Shown here: piece by piece, positions 8,130 to 15,723 of the stretch
How the letters are laid out: each line of letters begins with the position of its first letter
Numbering within the stretch: position 1 is the stretch's first letter
From: CAZUWH01 sp964624075
GTDB taxonomy: Bacteria > Pseudomonadota > Alphaproteobacteria > Rhodospirillales > Rhodospirillaceae
Assembly (NCBI GenBank): GCA_964624075.1
Contig: CAZUWH010000026.1
Span: forward strand, 1 to 28,905
Reading direction: 5' to 3'
DNA: 28,905 nt
Position numbers and translations under genes: made by a program
Notes under the pieces: model-generated
Told to the model about the DNA's origin: nothing
The model's database searches: none
What the model saw: the letters and a program-made list of their open reading frames with translations, nothing else

Positions 8130-8723
8130 ATGGTACGGCAAGCAGGCAGTGAGCGGCCACCCCGGGGCGAGCGTGGGCGCGACCGTGAGCAACGGGAGCG
8201 TGACGAAGAGTTTGTTGACAAGCTGGTCCATATCAATCGTGTTGCTAAGGTTGTGAAGGGAGGACGACGATTCTCGTTTGCGGCCCTTGTGGTTATTGGC
8301 GATGCCAAGGGGCGGGTCGGCTTCGGGTCGGGTAAGGCGCGCGAGGTGCCAGAGGCCATTCGCAAGGCTACCGATCAGGCCAAGCGTGAGATGATCCGGG
8401 TTCCCTTGCGGGAAGGGCGGACGCTGCATCATGATGTGCGCGGCCATTTCGGTGCCGGGTGGGTTGTCTTGCGGTCTGCCCCGGCGGGCACAGGTATTAT
8501 TGCCGGGGGACCGGTGCGAGCGGTATTCGAGACGATGGGCGTGCAGGATGTCGTGGCCAAATGCATTGGTACCACTAATCCGCATAACATGGTCAAGGCC
8601 ACCTTCAACGCCTTGCGGGTATTGATGAGTCCGCGGGCGGTGGCCGCCAAGCGGGGCAAGAAGGTGGGGGAAATTATCGGCCGACGTGATGGGGCGATGG
8701 CTGTTGTGGCCGCGCGGGAATAG
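8130..8723 (+). CDS. rpsE: 30S ribosomal protein S5
   Basis: The 197-residue S5 has the double-stranded RNA-binding segment FVDKLVHINRVAKVVKGGRR and the C-terminal domain with GAGWVVLRSAPAGTGIIAGG and TTNPHNMVKATFNAL. The first ~27 residues are a charged, arginine-rich extension, as I recall for alphaproteobacterial S5. S5 shapes decoding accuracy at the mRNA entry site. The stop is TAG. Confidence 0.97.
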   Translation: MVRQAGSERPPRGERGRDREQRERDEEFVDKLVHINRVAKVVKGGRRFSFAALVVIGDAKGRVGFGSGKAREVPEAIRKATDQAKREMIRVPLREGRTLHHDVRGHFGAGWVVLRSAPAGTGIIAGGPVRAVFETMGVQDVVAKCIGTTNPHNMVKATFNALRVLMSPRAVAAKRGKKVGEIIGRRDGAMAVVAARE

Positions 8724-8744
8724 GATCGCGGAGGAAAGGAAGCA

Positions 8745-8945
8745 ATGTCGTCGGCAAAGATCAGAGTGACTCAGATTCGTAGTGGTGCCGGGCGCAAGAA
8801 GGATCAGATTGCCACCTTGAAAGGGCTAGGACTCAACAAGATTGGCCGTAGCCGAGTTCTGGAAGACACGCCTGCGATCCGTGGCATGATCCGTAAGGTT
8901 GCCCATCTGGTGGTGGCGGAGCCGGGACGTATCGAGGGGCCTTGA
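8745..8945 (+). CDS. rpmD: 50S ribosomal protein L30
   Basis: The 66-residue product has KIRVTQIRSGAGRKKDQIAT and LKGLGLNKIGRSRVLEDTPA, the single L30 fold. GCGGAGGAAAGGA precedes the ATG. A 67-nt gap follows before rplO, the widest inside the spc block; I see no clear promoter or hairpin in it. Confidence 0.95.
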   Translation: MSSAKIRVTQIRSGAGRKKDQIATLKGLGLNKIGRSRVLEDTPAIRGMIRKVAHLVVAEPGRIEGP

Positions 8946-9012
8946 CCTTGAACGGAAAGAGAAGGGCTCGATCGGGGGTGTCGCAAGGGGATGAGAAAAG
9001 AACGAGGTGGTC

Positions 9013-9489
9013 ATGAAGCTGAACGAGCTTCGCAATAACCGGGGTGCAGCCAAGGCTGGTAAGCGTGTCGGCCGTGGTATCGGCTCTGGTAAGGGAAAGA
9101 CCTGCGGACGGGGCGGCAAGGGACAAACGGCGCGGACAGGCGTTGCCATCAATGGTTTTGAAGGTGGTCAGATGCCGATCTACCGGCGTTTGCCGAAGCG
9201 TGGCTTTAACAACATATCCCGCCGACAGTTCGTCGTCATAAATCTTGACCGTTTGCAACAGGCTGTGGAAAATGGCCGGCTTGATCCGGCCGAGAAGGTA
9301 ACGGTTGATTCCCTGATGACGGCTGGTCTCGTCACCCACCGGCGGGATGGAATACGACTGCTGGCGCGGGGTGAACTGCAGGTGGGTCTGGTCATCGAGG
9401 TTAGCGGGGCCTCGCGGACAGCGGTTGAAGCCGTCACAAAGGCCGGAGGGCAGGTGATTGTGATCGGGCAGGATACAGCTTCTGCTTGA
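9013..9489 (+). CDS. rplO: 50S ribosomal protein L15
   Basis: The 158-residue product starts MKLNELRNNRGAAKAGKRVG and continues with the glycine-rich L15 segment GRGIGSGKGKTCGRGGKGQT and FEGGQMPIYRRLPKRGFNN. L15 is a late-assembly 50S protein. ATG 9013 is chosen over GTG 9007, which would add two residues; CGAGGTGG lies just upstream. Confidence 0.97.
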   Translation: MKLNELRNNRGAAKAGKRVGRGIGSGKGKTCGRGGKGQTARTGVAINGFEGGQMPIYRRLPKRGFNNISRRQFVVINLDRLQQAVENGRLDPAEKVTVDSLMTAGLVTHRRDGIRLLARGELQVGLVIEVSGASRTAVEAVTKAGGQVIVIGQDTASA

Positions 9490-9507
9490 GTGAAAGGTCC
9501 AAACAGC

Positions 9508-10851
9508 ATGCCATCTGCCGCCGAACAGCTTGTGGCCAATCTCAATTTTGGCGTCTTTGCGAAGGCGACAGAGCTCAAGAAGCGTCTATGGTTTACGCTG
9601 GTCGCCCTCATCATCTACCGGCTGGGAACCTATATTCCCCTGCCAGGGATTGACGCCCATGTTCTGCAAGACATCTTTCGCCAGAATGCGGGCGGTATTC
9701 TTGGCATGTTTGACATGCTGGCAGGCGGTGCCTTGTCGCGTATGACGATTTTCGCCTTGAACATTATGCCATATATCTCTGCTTCGATCATCATGCAATT
9801 GATGACGACCGTATCGCCATTCCTGGAAGCCTTGAAGAAGGAAGGCGAGACGGGACGGAAGAAGATTAATCAGTATACACGTTACCTGACTGTCCTGATT
9901 GCGGCCTTGCAGGCCTATGGGATCGCCGTCGGTCTGGAAGGTATGACGTCTAGTGTCGGGTCGGCGGTCATTTGGGGAAGTTTCGAATTTCGTTTCGCCA
10001 CGGTGGTCACGCTGGTGGGGGGAACGATGTTCCTGATGTGGCTTGGCGAACAGATCACCGCGCGTGGGGTTGGCAATGGAATTTCCCTGATCATTTTTGC
10101 CGGGATCGTAGCTAACCTTCCTCAGGCGCTGGTGGCAACTCTCGAACTGGGACGCACAGGGGCCCTGTCGGTTCTGGTCATTGTTGGATTGTTGATCATG
10201 GCCGTGGCCGTGGTGATGCTGATTGTGGTGGTTGAACGTGCCCAGCGCCGCATTCTGGTGCAGTATCCGAAGCGTCAACAGGGAGCGCGGGGTTATGGAG
10301 GCGAAAGCACGCATCTGCCCCTCAAGGTGAATACGGCAGGTGTCATTCCGCCCATTTTTGCCAGCTCGATTCTTCTGTTGCCGATCACGGTCGTGAGTTT
10401 TTCGGCGGGGCATGGGCCTGAATGGCTGACAACCATCACGGCTTGGCTAGGGCATGGGCAGCCCCTGTATCTGGGATTGTATACCGTTCTGATAGCTTTC
10501 TTCGCTTTCTTTTATACGGCTGTTGTATTCAACCCGACCGAAACGGCGGACAATCTGAAAAAATATGGGGGATTCGTTCCGGGTATTCGGCCCGGACGGA
10601 ACACGGCCGAATATCTTGATTACGTATTGACACGTCTTACAGTCGTTGGGGCGATTTATCTTGTCGTATTGAGTGTTCTGCCAGAAATTCTGATATCCTA
10701 CTGGGCCGTTCCGTTCTACTTTGGGGGAACCAGTCTGCTGATCGTGGTGACGGTCACGATGGACACGGTGGCACAGATCCAATCGCACTTGCTGGCCCAT
10801 CAATATGAGGGGCTGATCAAACGGGCCAAACTGAGGGGGAAACGTGGATGA
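9508..10851 (+). CDS. secY: Protein translocase subunit SecY
   Basis: This 447-residue integral membrane protein forms the channel of the SecYEG translocon. The N-terminal amphipathic stretch AEQLVANLNFGVFAKATELK is typical of alphaproteobacterial SecY. It is followed by TM1, the plug-region PLPGIDAHVL, MLAGGALSRMTIFALNIMPY, and about ten hydrophobic segments. Conserved cytosolic loops include RRILVQYPKRQ and the later FVPGIRPGRNTAEYLDYVLT. ATG 9508 fits family starts better than GTG 9490. The stop overlaps adk by 4 nt (ATGA), suggesting coupled translation. Confidence 0.98.
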   Translation: MPSAAEQLVANLNFGVFAKATELKKRLWFTLVALIIYRLGTYIPLPGIDAHVLQDIFRQNAGGILGMFDMLAGGALSRMTIFALNIMPYISASIIMQLMTTVSPFLEALKKEGETGRKKINQYTRYLTVLIAALQAYGIAVGLEGMTSSVGSAVIWGSFEFRFATVVTLVGGTMFLMWLGEQITARGVGNGISLIIFAGIVANLPQALVATLELGRTGALSVLVIVGLLIMAVAVVMLIVVVERAQRRILVQYPKRQQGARGYGGESTHLPLKVNTAGVIPPIFASSILLLPITVVSFSAGHGPEWLTTITAWLGHGQPLYLGLYTVLIAFFAFFYTAVVFNPTETADNLKKYGGFVPGIRPGRNTAEYLDYVLTRLTVVGAIYLVVLSVLPEILISYWAVPFYFGGTSLLIVVTVTMDTVAQIQSHLLAHQYEGLIKRAKLRGKRG

Positions 10852-11507
10852 AGAAAGGCATGCGCATCATTTTGATGGGGCCACCCGGGGGGGGGAAAGG
10901 AACCCAGGCGAAGCTGTTGCAGGACAAATATGGCATCGTCCAGCTTTCGACGGGTGACATGCTGCGGGTAGCCGTGAAGGCAAAAACGCCAGTTGGCCTG
11001 GAGGCCAGGGCCGTGATGGAAACGGGCGGGCTGGTATCCGATGATATCGTCATCAGAATCATTGCCGACAGAATCGCGGAAAGTGATTGCGCGCAGGGTT
11101 TCATCCTGGACGGATTTCCGCGCACGGTAGCCCAGGCGGAAGCGTTGGAGAGGCTGCTCACGGAGCGGAAATTGACTCTGGATGGGGTCATTGAGGTGCG
11201 CGTGCCTGATGAAATGCTGGTGCGACGCATTACCGGTCGCTTTGCATGTGCCAAATGTGATGCTGGCTACCATGACACGTTCCAGCGCCCCAAGGTCGAC
11301 GGAAAATGTGATTCATGTGAGAGCACGGAGTTCATTCGCCGCAAGGATGATACCGAAACGATAGTGACGTCTCGTTTGCATGCCTATCACGAGCAGACAG
11401 CTCCTCTTCTTCCTTATTACAAGGATAAGGGGCTCCTGACGGTTATCGATGGTATGGCTTCCATTGCGGACGTGACGAAGCAGCTTGAAAAAGCTTTGGC
11501 AGTATGA
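10848..11507 (+). CDS. adk: Adenylate kinase
   Basis: The enzyme converts ATP + AMP to two ADP in the cytosol. The 219-residue product has the P-loop GPPGGGKGTQ at residues 11-20, STGDMLR and GFILDGFPRT for AMP binding, and the long LID domain. The LID carries four cysteines (CAKC ... CDSC), the zinc-type arrangement. The P-loop codons contain nine consecutive G (10887-10895). It is co-transcribed with secY (4-nt overlap), and a promoter for the next genes lies downstream. Confidence 0.98.
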   Translation: MKKGMRIILMGPPGGGKGTQAKLLQDKYGIVQLSTGDMLRVAVKAKTPVGLEARAVMETGGLVSDDIVIRIIADRIAESDCAQGFILDGFPRTVAQAEALERLLTERKLTLDGVIEVRVPDEMLVRRITGRFACAKCDAGYHDTFQRPKVDGKCDSCESTEFIRRKDDTETIVTSRLHAYHEQTAPLLPYYKDKGLLTVIDGMASIADVTKQLEKALAV

Positions 11508-11520
11508 TGCATGTCGGTTC

Positions 11521-11549
11521 TTGACTTCATGTATCAAGAGCCTTACAAT
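11521..11549 (+). promoter_or_regulatory. Sigma70-type promoter for the alpha operon
   Basis: A -35 box TTGACT (11521-11526) and a -10 box TACAAT (11544-11549) are separated by exactly 17 nt; each matches the consensus at five of six bases. They lie in the 114-nt gap between adk and rpsM, the largest gap so far in the cluster. Transcription would start near 11556 and give rpsM-rpsK-rpoA-rplQ a ~65-nt leader. Confidence 0.7.
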
Positions 11550-11550
11550 A

Positions 11551-11587
11551 CTACCTCTTCCTTTTATGCACGGATGGCAAGAGGTGG
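11551..11587 (+). promoter_or_regulatory. Leader hairpin upstream of rpsM
   Basis: The segments CTACCTCTT (11551-11559) and AAGAGGTGG (11579-11587) can pair as seven Watson-Crick base pairs, one G-U and a terminal C-G, around a 19-nt loop. The hairpin would sit at the very 5' end of a transcript from the promoter just upstream, before the ribosome-binding site. It lacks a T-tract, so it is not a terminator. A ribosomal-protein autoregulatory role is only an inference. Confidence 0.4.
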
Positions 11588-11621
11588 GGAGGTGCGTGTT
11601 CTGTGTGAAGGAGAGTAGGCT

Positions 11622-11999
11622 TTGGCGCGTATTGCAGGAGTGAATATTCCGACCAACAAGCGTGTTGCGATCTCGTTGGCGCATATTTACGGCATCGGAC
11701 GGGTCGTGGCTGCTGGGATTTGCCGGAAAGTCGGTATTGCCGACCATCGGCGGGTCAATCAGTTGACCGATGAAGAGATCCTTCGTATCCGGGAGGTTAT
11801 TGACCGAGAATACAAGGTGGAAGGTGATTTGCGTCGTGAAGTGGCGATGAATATCAAGCGGCTGATGGATCTCGGCTGTTATAGGGGGTTGCGGCATCGG
11901 CGTGGCCTCCCCGTCAGGGGGCAGCGGACTCACACAAATGCCCGTACCCGTAAGGGTCCAGCTAAAGCAATCGCTGGAAAAAAGAAGGTTACCAAGTGA
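11622..11999 (+). CDS. rpsM: 30S ribosomal protein S13
   Basis: The 125-residue product MARIAGVNIPTNKRVAISLA starts from TTG, preceded by GAAGGAGAG at good spacing. No ATG would preserve the conserved N-terminus. It ends with GLRHRRGLPVRGQRTHTNAR and TRKGPAKAIAGKKK, diagnostic of S13, which bridges to the 50S subunit. The rare start could limit its translation. It is the first gene of the alpha operon, with its own promoter. Confidence 0.97.
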   Translation: MARIAGVNIPTNKRVAISLAHIYGIGRVVAAGICRKVGIADHRRVNQLTDEEILRIREVIDREYKVEGDLRREVAMNIKRLMDLGCYRGLRHRRGLPVRGQRTHTNARTRKGPAKAIAGKKKVTK

Positions 12000-12073
12000 T
12001 TGAGTCTGTTCCGTGTCGTCGGGCCGGATACGCTTGGAAGCCTCTCCAGACAGCAACGAAGACAAGGAATACC

Positions 12074-12463
12074 ATGGCCAAGCCAGTGCAGAAGACGCGC
12101 AAGCGGGAACGCAAGAACATAACTTCGGGCGTTGCGCATGTCAGCGCGTCTTTCAATAACACCAAGATCACGATCACCGATGTGCAGGGGAGTGCGATCG
12201 CTTGGTCATCGGCCGGATCACAAGGGTTCAAGGGATCGCGTAAGTCTACGCCCTATGCGGCCCAGGTGGCTGCGGAGGATGTGGGACGCAAGGCCCAGGA
12301 ACATGGCATGAAAGTGTTGGATGTGCTGGTCAAGGGACCTGGATCGGGCCGGGAATCAGCGTTGCGTGCATTGCAGACGGTCGGTTTCACCATTTCGTCG
12401 ATCCGGGATGTGACGCCTATCCCGCACAATGGCTGCCGGCCACGTAAACGTCGCCGGGTATAG
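12074..12463 (+). CDS. rpsK: 30S ribosomal protein S11
   Basis: The 129-residue product has GVAHVSASFNNTKITITDVQ and ends DVTPIPHNGCRPRKRRRV, the S11 C-terminus, including the Asn-Gly site that forms isoaspartate in E. coli. S11 lies on the 30S platform next to the mRNA exit. ATG 12074 is 74 nt after rpsM. The stop TAG is followed by a nine-C run (12470-12478). Confidence 0.97.
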   Translation: MAKPVQKTRKRERKNITSGVAHVSASFNNTKITITDVQGSAIAWSSAGSQGFKGSRKSTPYAAQVAAEDVGRKAQEHGMKVLDVLVKGPGSGRESALRALQTVGFTISSIRDVTPIPHNGCRPRKRRRV

Positions 12464-12546
12464 AGCTGGCCCCCCCCCTCCGTTGTCACGTTGACAAAGG
12501 AGCTGGAGGCTGTTGGTGGAAGGCGAGTGTTACCTGGAATAGAAAC

Positions 12547-13572
12547 ATGGCCCCACTCATTCAAAAAAATTGGCAGGAATTGATCAAGCCCAACAAGCTG
12601 AATGTCGAGACGAGTAGCGATGTGATGCGGTTGGCGATGGTTGTTGCAGAGCCCCTCGAGCGCGGATTTGGCATGACGCTTGGCAATGCCCTGCGACGAG
12701 TTTTGCTGTCATCTTTGCAGGGGGCAGCAGTCACGGCGATTCAGATCGATGGTGTGTTGCATGAATTTTCGTCGCTTCCCGGTGTGCGCGAGGATGTGAC
12801 GGACATCATCCTCAACATCAAGACACTGGCCTTGCGGATGTATGTCGAAGGCCCGCGGCGGATGATTCTGAATGTTACCGGGCCCGGGGAAGTGACGGCA
12901 GGGGCAATTCAGACCGGACCGGATATCGAAATCATGAATCCTGACCTGGTTATCTGTACCCTTGATCAGGGGGCTGTTCTGAACATGGAGCTGACGGCTG
13001 GCATGGGGAAGGGTTACGTGCCGGCCAGTCAGAACCGGCCTGAAGACTCGCCGATCGGGCTGATCCCGATCGATGCGATTTTCAGTCCGGTGCGTAAGGT
13101 TTCCTATAAGGTCGATAACACACGGGTTGGACAGGTCACTGATTATGACAAGTTATCCCTGACGATAGAAACGGACGGATCCGTCTCGCCGGAAGATGCC
13201 GTAGCCCTGGCGGCCCGTATTCTGCAGGATCAACTGCAGCTTTTCATAAATTTCGAGGAACCTCATCTGACACGCGAAGAGGACCGACGAGATGACCTAC
13301 CCTTCAACAAGGGCCTGCTGCGCAAGGTGGATGAACTCGAGCTTTCAGTGCGTTCGGCCAATTGTCTGAAGAACGACAATATCATCTATATCGGTGATCT
13401 GGTCCAGAAAACGGAAGCGGAGATGCTTCGCACACCTAATTTCGGTCGGAAATCGTTGAATGAAATCAAGGAAGTGCTGGCCCAAATGGGGTTGCACCTG
13501 GGCATGGAGGTGCCGAATTGGCCGCCGGAAAACATTGAGGAGCTGGCTAGGAAACTGGAAGAACCGTATTGA
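12547..13572 (+). CDS. rpoA: DNA-directed RNA polymerase subunit alpha
   Basis: The 341-residue alpha subunit has an N-terminal dimerisation domain with LERGFGMTLGNALRRVLLSS and LPGVREDVTDIILNIK, then a linker and the C-terminal domain from about residue 255. The C-terminal domain has the DNA- and activator-contacting motifs RSANCLKNDNIIYIGDLVQK and LRTPNFGRKSLNEIKEVLAQ. Alpha nucleates RNA polymerase assembly. Length and both domains are complete. It is flanked by rpsK and rplQ as expected. Confidence 0.98.
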   Translation: MAPLIQKNWQELIKPNKLNVETSSDVMRLAMVVAEPLERGFGMTLGNALRRVLLSSLQGAAVTAIQIDGVLHEFSSLPGVREDVTDIILNIKTLALRMYVEGPRRMILNVTGPGEVTAGAIQTGPDIEIMNPDLVICTLDQGAVLNMELTAGMGKGYVPASQNRPEDSPIGLIPIDAIFSPVRKVSYKVDNTRVGQVTDYDKLSLTIETDGSVSPEDAVALAARILQDQLQLFINFEEPHLTREEDRRDDLPFNKGLLRKVDELELSVRSANCLKNDNIIYIGDLVQKTEAEMLRTPNFGRKSLNEIKEVLAQMGLHLGMEVPNWPPENIEELARKLEEPY

Positions 13573-13721
13573 TGATCAGGCGGTCGGTTGGGGGTGCTAT
13601 CCTGGATGGGAGCGGGTCGTGATACGGCCGATGGGACGGCCCATTCTGACAGGCATGGTTGCTTGCGAGAGGAAAGGGTGCGTCGTTGGCTTCGTACAGA
13701 TAAAAGGGGAGGGACGTTGGT

Positions 13722-14147
13722 ATGCGTCACGGTAAACGTGGTCGTGCGTTCAGTCGTACGTCGAGTCATCGCAAGGCGATGTTTGCCAATCTGACGACGG
13801 CCTTGCTGAAGCACGAGCAAATCCGGACGACCCTACCCAAGGCAAAGGACCTGCGTCCCATCGCGGAGCGTTTCATCACTCTTGGCAAGCGGGGAGGGTT
13901 GCATGCCCGGCGCCAGGTGCTGGCCCGATTGCAGGATGAGACAGTGGTCGGTAAGCTGTTCGAGGAACTGGCGGAACGGTACAGGAATCGCAACGGTGGC
14001 TATACGCGAGTCCTGAAAGCTGGCTTTCGTCACGGCGATTATGCTCCCATGGCCATTATCGAACTGGTGGAACGCAATCCGGCGGCAAAAGGACAGGACT
14101 CCGGGCCCTTGCCAGGAAAGGATGAGACGACAGAGGCGCGGGTGTAA
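13722..14147 (+). CDS. rplQ: 50S ribosomal protein L17
   Basis: The 141-residue product begins MRHGKRGRAFSRTSSHRKAM and has the L17 core FANLTTALLKHEQIRTTLPK and ending NGGYTRVLKAGFRHGDYAPM. A short charged tail follows. A GGGGAGGG site precedes the ATG, and the gap from rpoA is 149 nt. This is the last gene of the ribosomal supercluster; a strong terminator lies ~95 nt downstream. Confidence 0.97.
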   Translation: MRHGKRGRAFSRTSSHRKAMFANLTTALLKHEQIRTTLPKAKDLRPIAERFITLGKRGGLHARRQVLARLQDETVVGKLFEELAERYRNRNGGYTRVLKAGFRHGDYAPMAIIELVERNPAAKGQDSGPLPGKDETTEARV

Positions 14148-14242
14148 GGTCTGAGGGGTGGGGGAGAAGGGAATCTTGGGGGGTGTCAGCCCTGAGAGAT
14201 TTTTGTGTTCCATGCTTCTTATAGAAAGATAGGTCACGGAAA

Positions 14243-14280
14243 GCACGAGAGGCCTTGCGGTCTCTCGTGTATTGTTTTGT
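14243..14280 (+). terminator. Rho-independent terminator after rplQ
   Basis: An 11-bp stem CACGAGAGGCC / GGTCTCTCGTG (one G-T pair) closes on the tetraloop TTGC. It extends by one more G-T pair and is followed by the T-rich tail ATTGTTTTGT. It is the first good terminator after the tuf-to-rplQ run and marks the end of the ribosomal supercluster. Confidence 0.85.
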
Positions 14281-14322
14281 GAATGATTTATACTTGAAAT
14301 CGTTCGTGAAATAATGAGAGTT

Positions 14323-14462
14323 ATACTAACGAGCGTCACGCGTGACACACGCGCAAATGTCCGCTACCGCGGCGGCGCTGCATGGCGCAAAAGCCAAGGG
14401 CCGCATTCGCGGCCCGCCAGCGCCGCTTGGGGGAGGTCATAATCAAGGCTCAAGAGTATTAC
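14323..14462 (+). repeat. Dispersed repeat, copy 1 (plus orientation)
   Basis: This ~140-bp segment aligns along its whole length with the reverse complement of 20225-20351. Shared blocks include AACGAGCGTCA, CGTGACAC, GCGGCGGCGC, AAGCCAAG and ATCAAGGCTCAAGAGTAT. Copy 1 contains a 12-bp palindrome GTCACGCGTGAC (14335-14346) and a hairpin GGGCCGC-ATTC-GCGGCCC (14398-14415). No transposase is nearby. It could be a MITE-like or structured intergenic repeat; the family is not recognised. Confidence 0.8.
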
Positions 14463-14699
14463 GGGACTGCTCCCGCTGGAGAGCAAAAGCCATTTCCTGG
14501 TGCCCACTCTTGACGAAGCACATCCGCAGCTTGAGCCTCATGACACGCCTTGGTGGTCTTATATGTCGCATTACCCTCACGAGCACGTGCGATCAATCGC
14601 AACAGGCTCGGGGGGGGCCGCGACTTTCTTTATGATCGCTTCTTAGTATTATCATAGTATCTGACAGGACAGAGTAGAATGCAGAAATAACTATTACAC

Positions 14700-14728
14700 T
14701 TGTTGCACGGCATAAACTTTCATATACT
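14700..14728 (+). promoter_or_regulatory. Candidate promoter upstream of the LuxR-type gene
   Basis: A -10-like TATACT (14723-14728) lies 17 nt after a weak -35-like TTGTTG (14700-14705) in an A/T-rich segment. It would give a leader of about 360 nt before the regulator gene. Only the -10 box is a good match, so this is tentative. Confidence 0.3.
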
Positions 14729-14968
14729 CTGTCTCGGCTCGGGATCGTTTCGGGTGGAAGTGTGACTGTCATGATGAGGCCCCGGAGAAGAGGGAGGCAA
14801 CGTGGACTCTTCCGGGAGGGCGTTGTTGTCGCTTCCTGGTCCCTTACAATGATGATTGCATCTGGAAGGATGCCGCTTTAGGCGTGCTTGCAGGGAGCTG
14901 CTCTCTCTGGGCAGGGGAGGTTCTGCTCTCTATCTGTGGCAGAGGGGTGGGGGCTGGAGGAGGGTTCC

Positions 14969-15172
14969 ATGACATTCCGGTTTCCGGAAGCATCCTTATG
15001 TGAACATAATTTTCATGAGGTACCGTTATCGGGTCCGGACGGAAGCATGGCGGGGAGTCGTTCCAACCGGGCGTATGTCAGGAAGATATCGTTGTGGCTG
15101 GGCCGAAAAAGAAGCGTCCGATCGAGATTGTCATCGCGGAAAAAAACCCGCTTCTGCAAAGTGGGCTCATAA
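14969..15172 (+). CDS. Possible small ORF overlapping the regulator start
   Basis: A 67-codon frame starts at ATG 14969, five bases after a near-perfect ribosome-binding site GGAGGAGGG, and ends at 15172, overlapping the regulator gene by 79 nt in another frame. The peptide MTFRFPEASLCEHNFHEVPL resembles nothing I know, and its last third is constrained by the regulator's frame. It may be a leader ORF that couples translation to the regulator, or chance. No domain is visible. Confidence 0.25.
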   Translation: MTFRFPEASLCEHNFHEVPLSGPDGSMAGSRSNRAYVRKISLWLGRKRSVRSRLSSRKKTRFCKVGS

Positions 15173-15723
15173 AGTTGTTTGCCAGCGATGCCCGTTTCAA
15201 TCTGCTGGCCATGGCTGCCGATGGTGAGCGTTTTCTGGCTGCGGTGGAGAAGTTTTCCTTTGATGTCGGCCTGATCGGGTGGGAGATGCCCTGCCTCGAT
15301 GGCCGAGGGGTTTTGATCGCCATGCGTAATCATCCCAATGCCCCGCGCATGATCGTCTATACGGGTAGCACGAATCCAGGTGTCCCGCGCCAGGTGATGG
15401 CTTTGGGAGCAGCAGGGTTTTGTTCCAAATTGGACCCGCTGGGTCAGTTGCTGGAAACCGTTGCAGCAGTGGCAGCAGGGCGGATGGTATTTCCGTTTGT
15501 CGATGTTTCGCGTCTGGCAGAAGATCCGTTTGGCACTCTGACGGCGCGTGAACGGGAACTTTTGTCGTCTCTGGCCGGTGGTCTGACCAATGCGCAGATT
15601 GCTGGCAAGCTTGATATTTCTGTCAACACAGTCAAGTTCCATCTCAAGAATCTTTACGATAAACTTGGTATCAACAACCGCGCCCAGGCTGTCGCAGCTT
15701 ATCTGAATGAACGTAATTCCTGA
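15094..15723 (+). CDS. LuxR/NarL-type response regulator with degenerate receiver
   Basis: The 209-residue two-domain protein has a receiver-like domain (about 9-125) and a LuxR-type helix-turn-helix (about 148-207, LTARERELLSSLAGGLTNAQ then SVNTVKFHLKNLYDKLG). In the receiver the usual phospho-acceptor Asp is Gly62 (FDVGLIGWEMP), and the acidic pair is Glu16-Lys17. Thr90 and Lys112 of the switch machinery remain. It therefore probably works without Asp phosphorylation. Start GTG 15094 follows GGAAGA. Its position just upstream of prk-tkt-fba suggests, but does not prove, that it regulates the Calvin genes. Confidence 0.88.
   Translation: MAGPKKKRPIEIVIAEKNPLLQSGLIKLFASDARFNLLAMAADGERFLAAVEKFSFDVGLIGWEMPCLDGRGVLIAMRNHPNAPRMIVYTGSTNPGVPRQVMALGAAGFCSKLDPLGQLLETVAAVAAGRMVFPFVDVSRLAEDPFGTLTARERELLSSLAGGLTNAQIAGKLDISVNTVKFHLKNLYDKLGINNRAQAVAAYLNERNS

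Larger units (their letters stand above)
14148..15093. other. 946-bp intergenic region between rplQ and the LuxR-type gene
   Basis: This stretch holds the supercluster terminator (14243-14280), an A/T-rich segment with an imperfect hairpin (14281-14305), repeat copy 1 (14323-14462), an eight-G run (14610-14617), a candidate promoter (14700-14728) and an imperfect hairpin formed by CCCGGA and TCCGGG arms around 14780-14816. A short reading frame with a strong ribosome-binding site (14969-15172) runs into the next gene. I recognise no conserved protein here on either strand. Confidence 0.6.

Noticed and set aside
14281..14305. Second terminator in the rplQ-regulator gap
   Set aside because: GAATGATTT/AAATCGTTC can pair around ATACTTG, but it is A/T-rich, lacks a following T-run and comes right after a good terminator.
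14342..14635. 97-codon plus-strand ORF starting inside repeat copy 1
   Set aside because: It has no ribosome-binding site, an odd composition, and its first part is repeat sequence whose other copy is not conserved as a protein.
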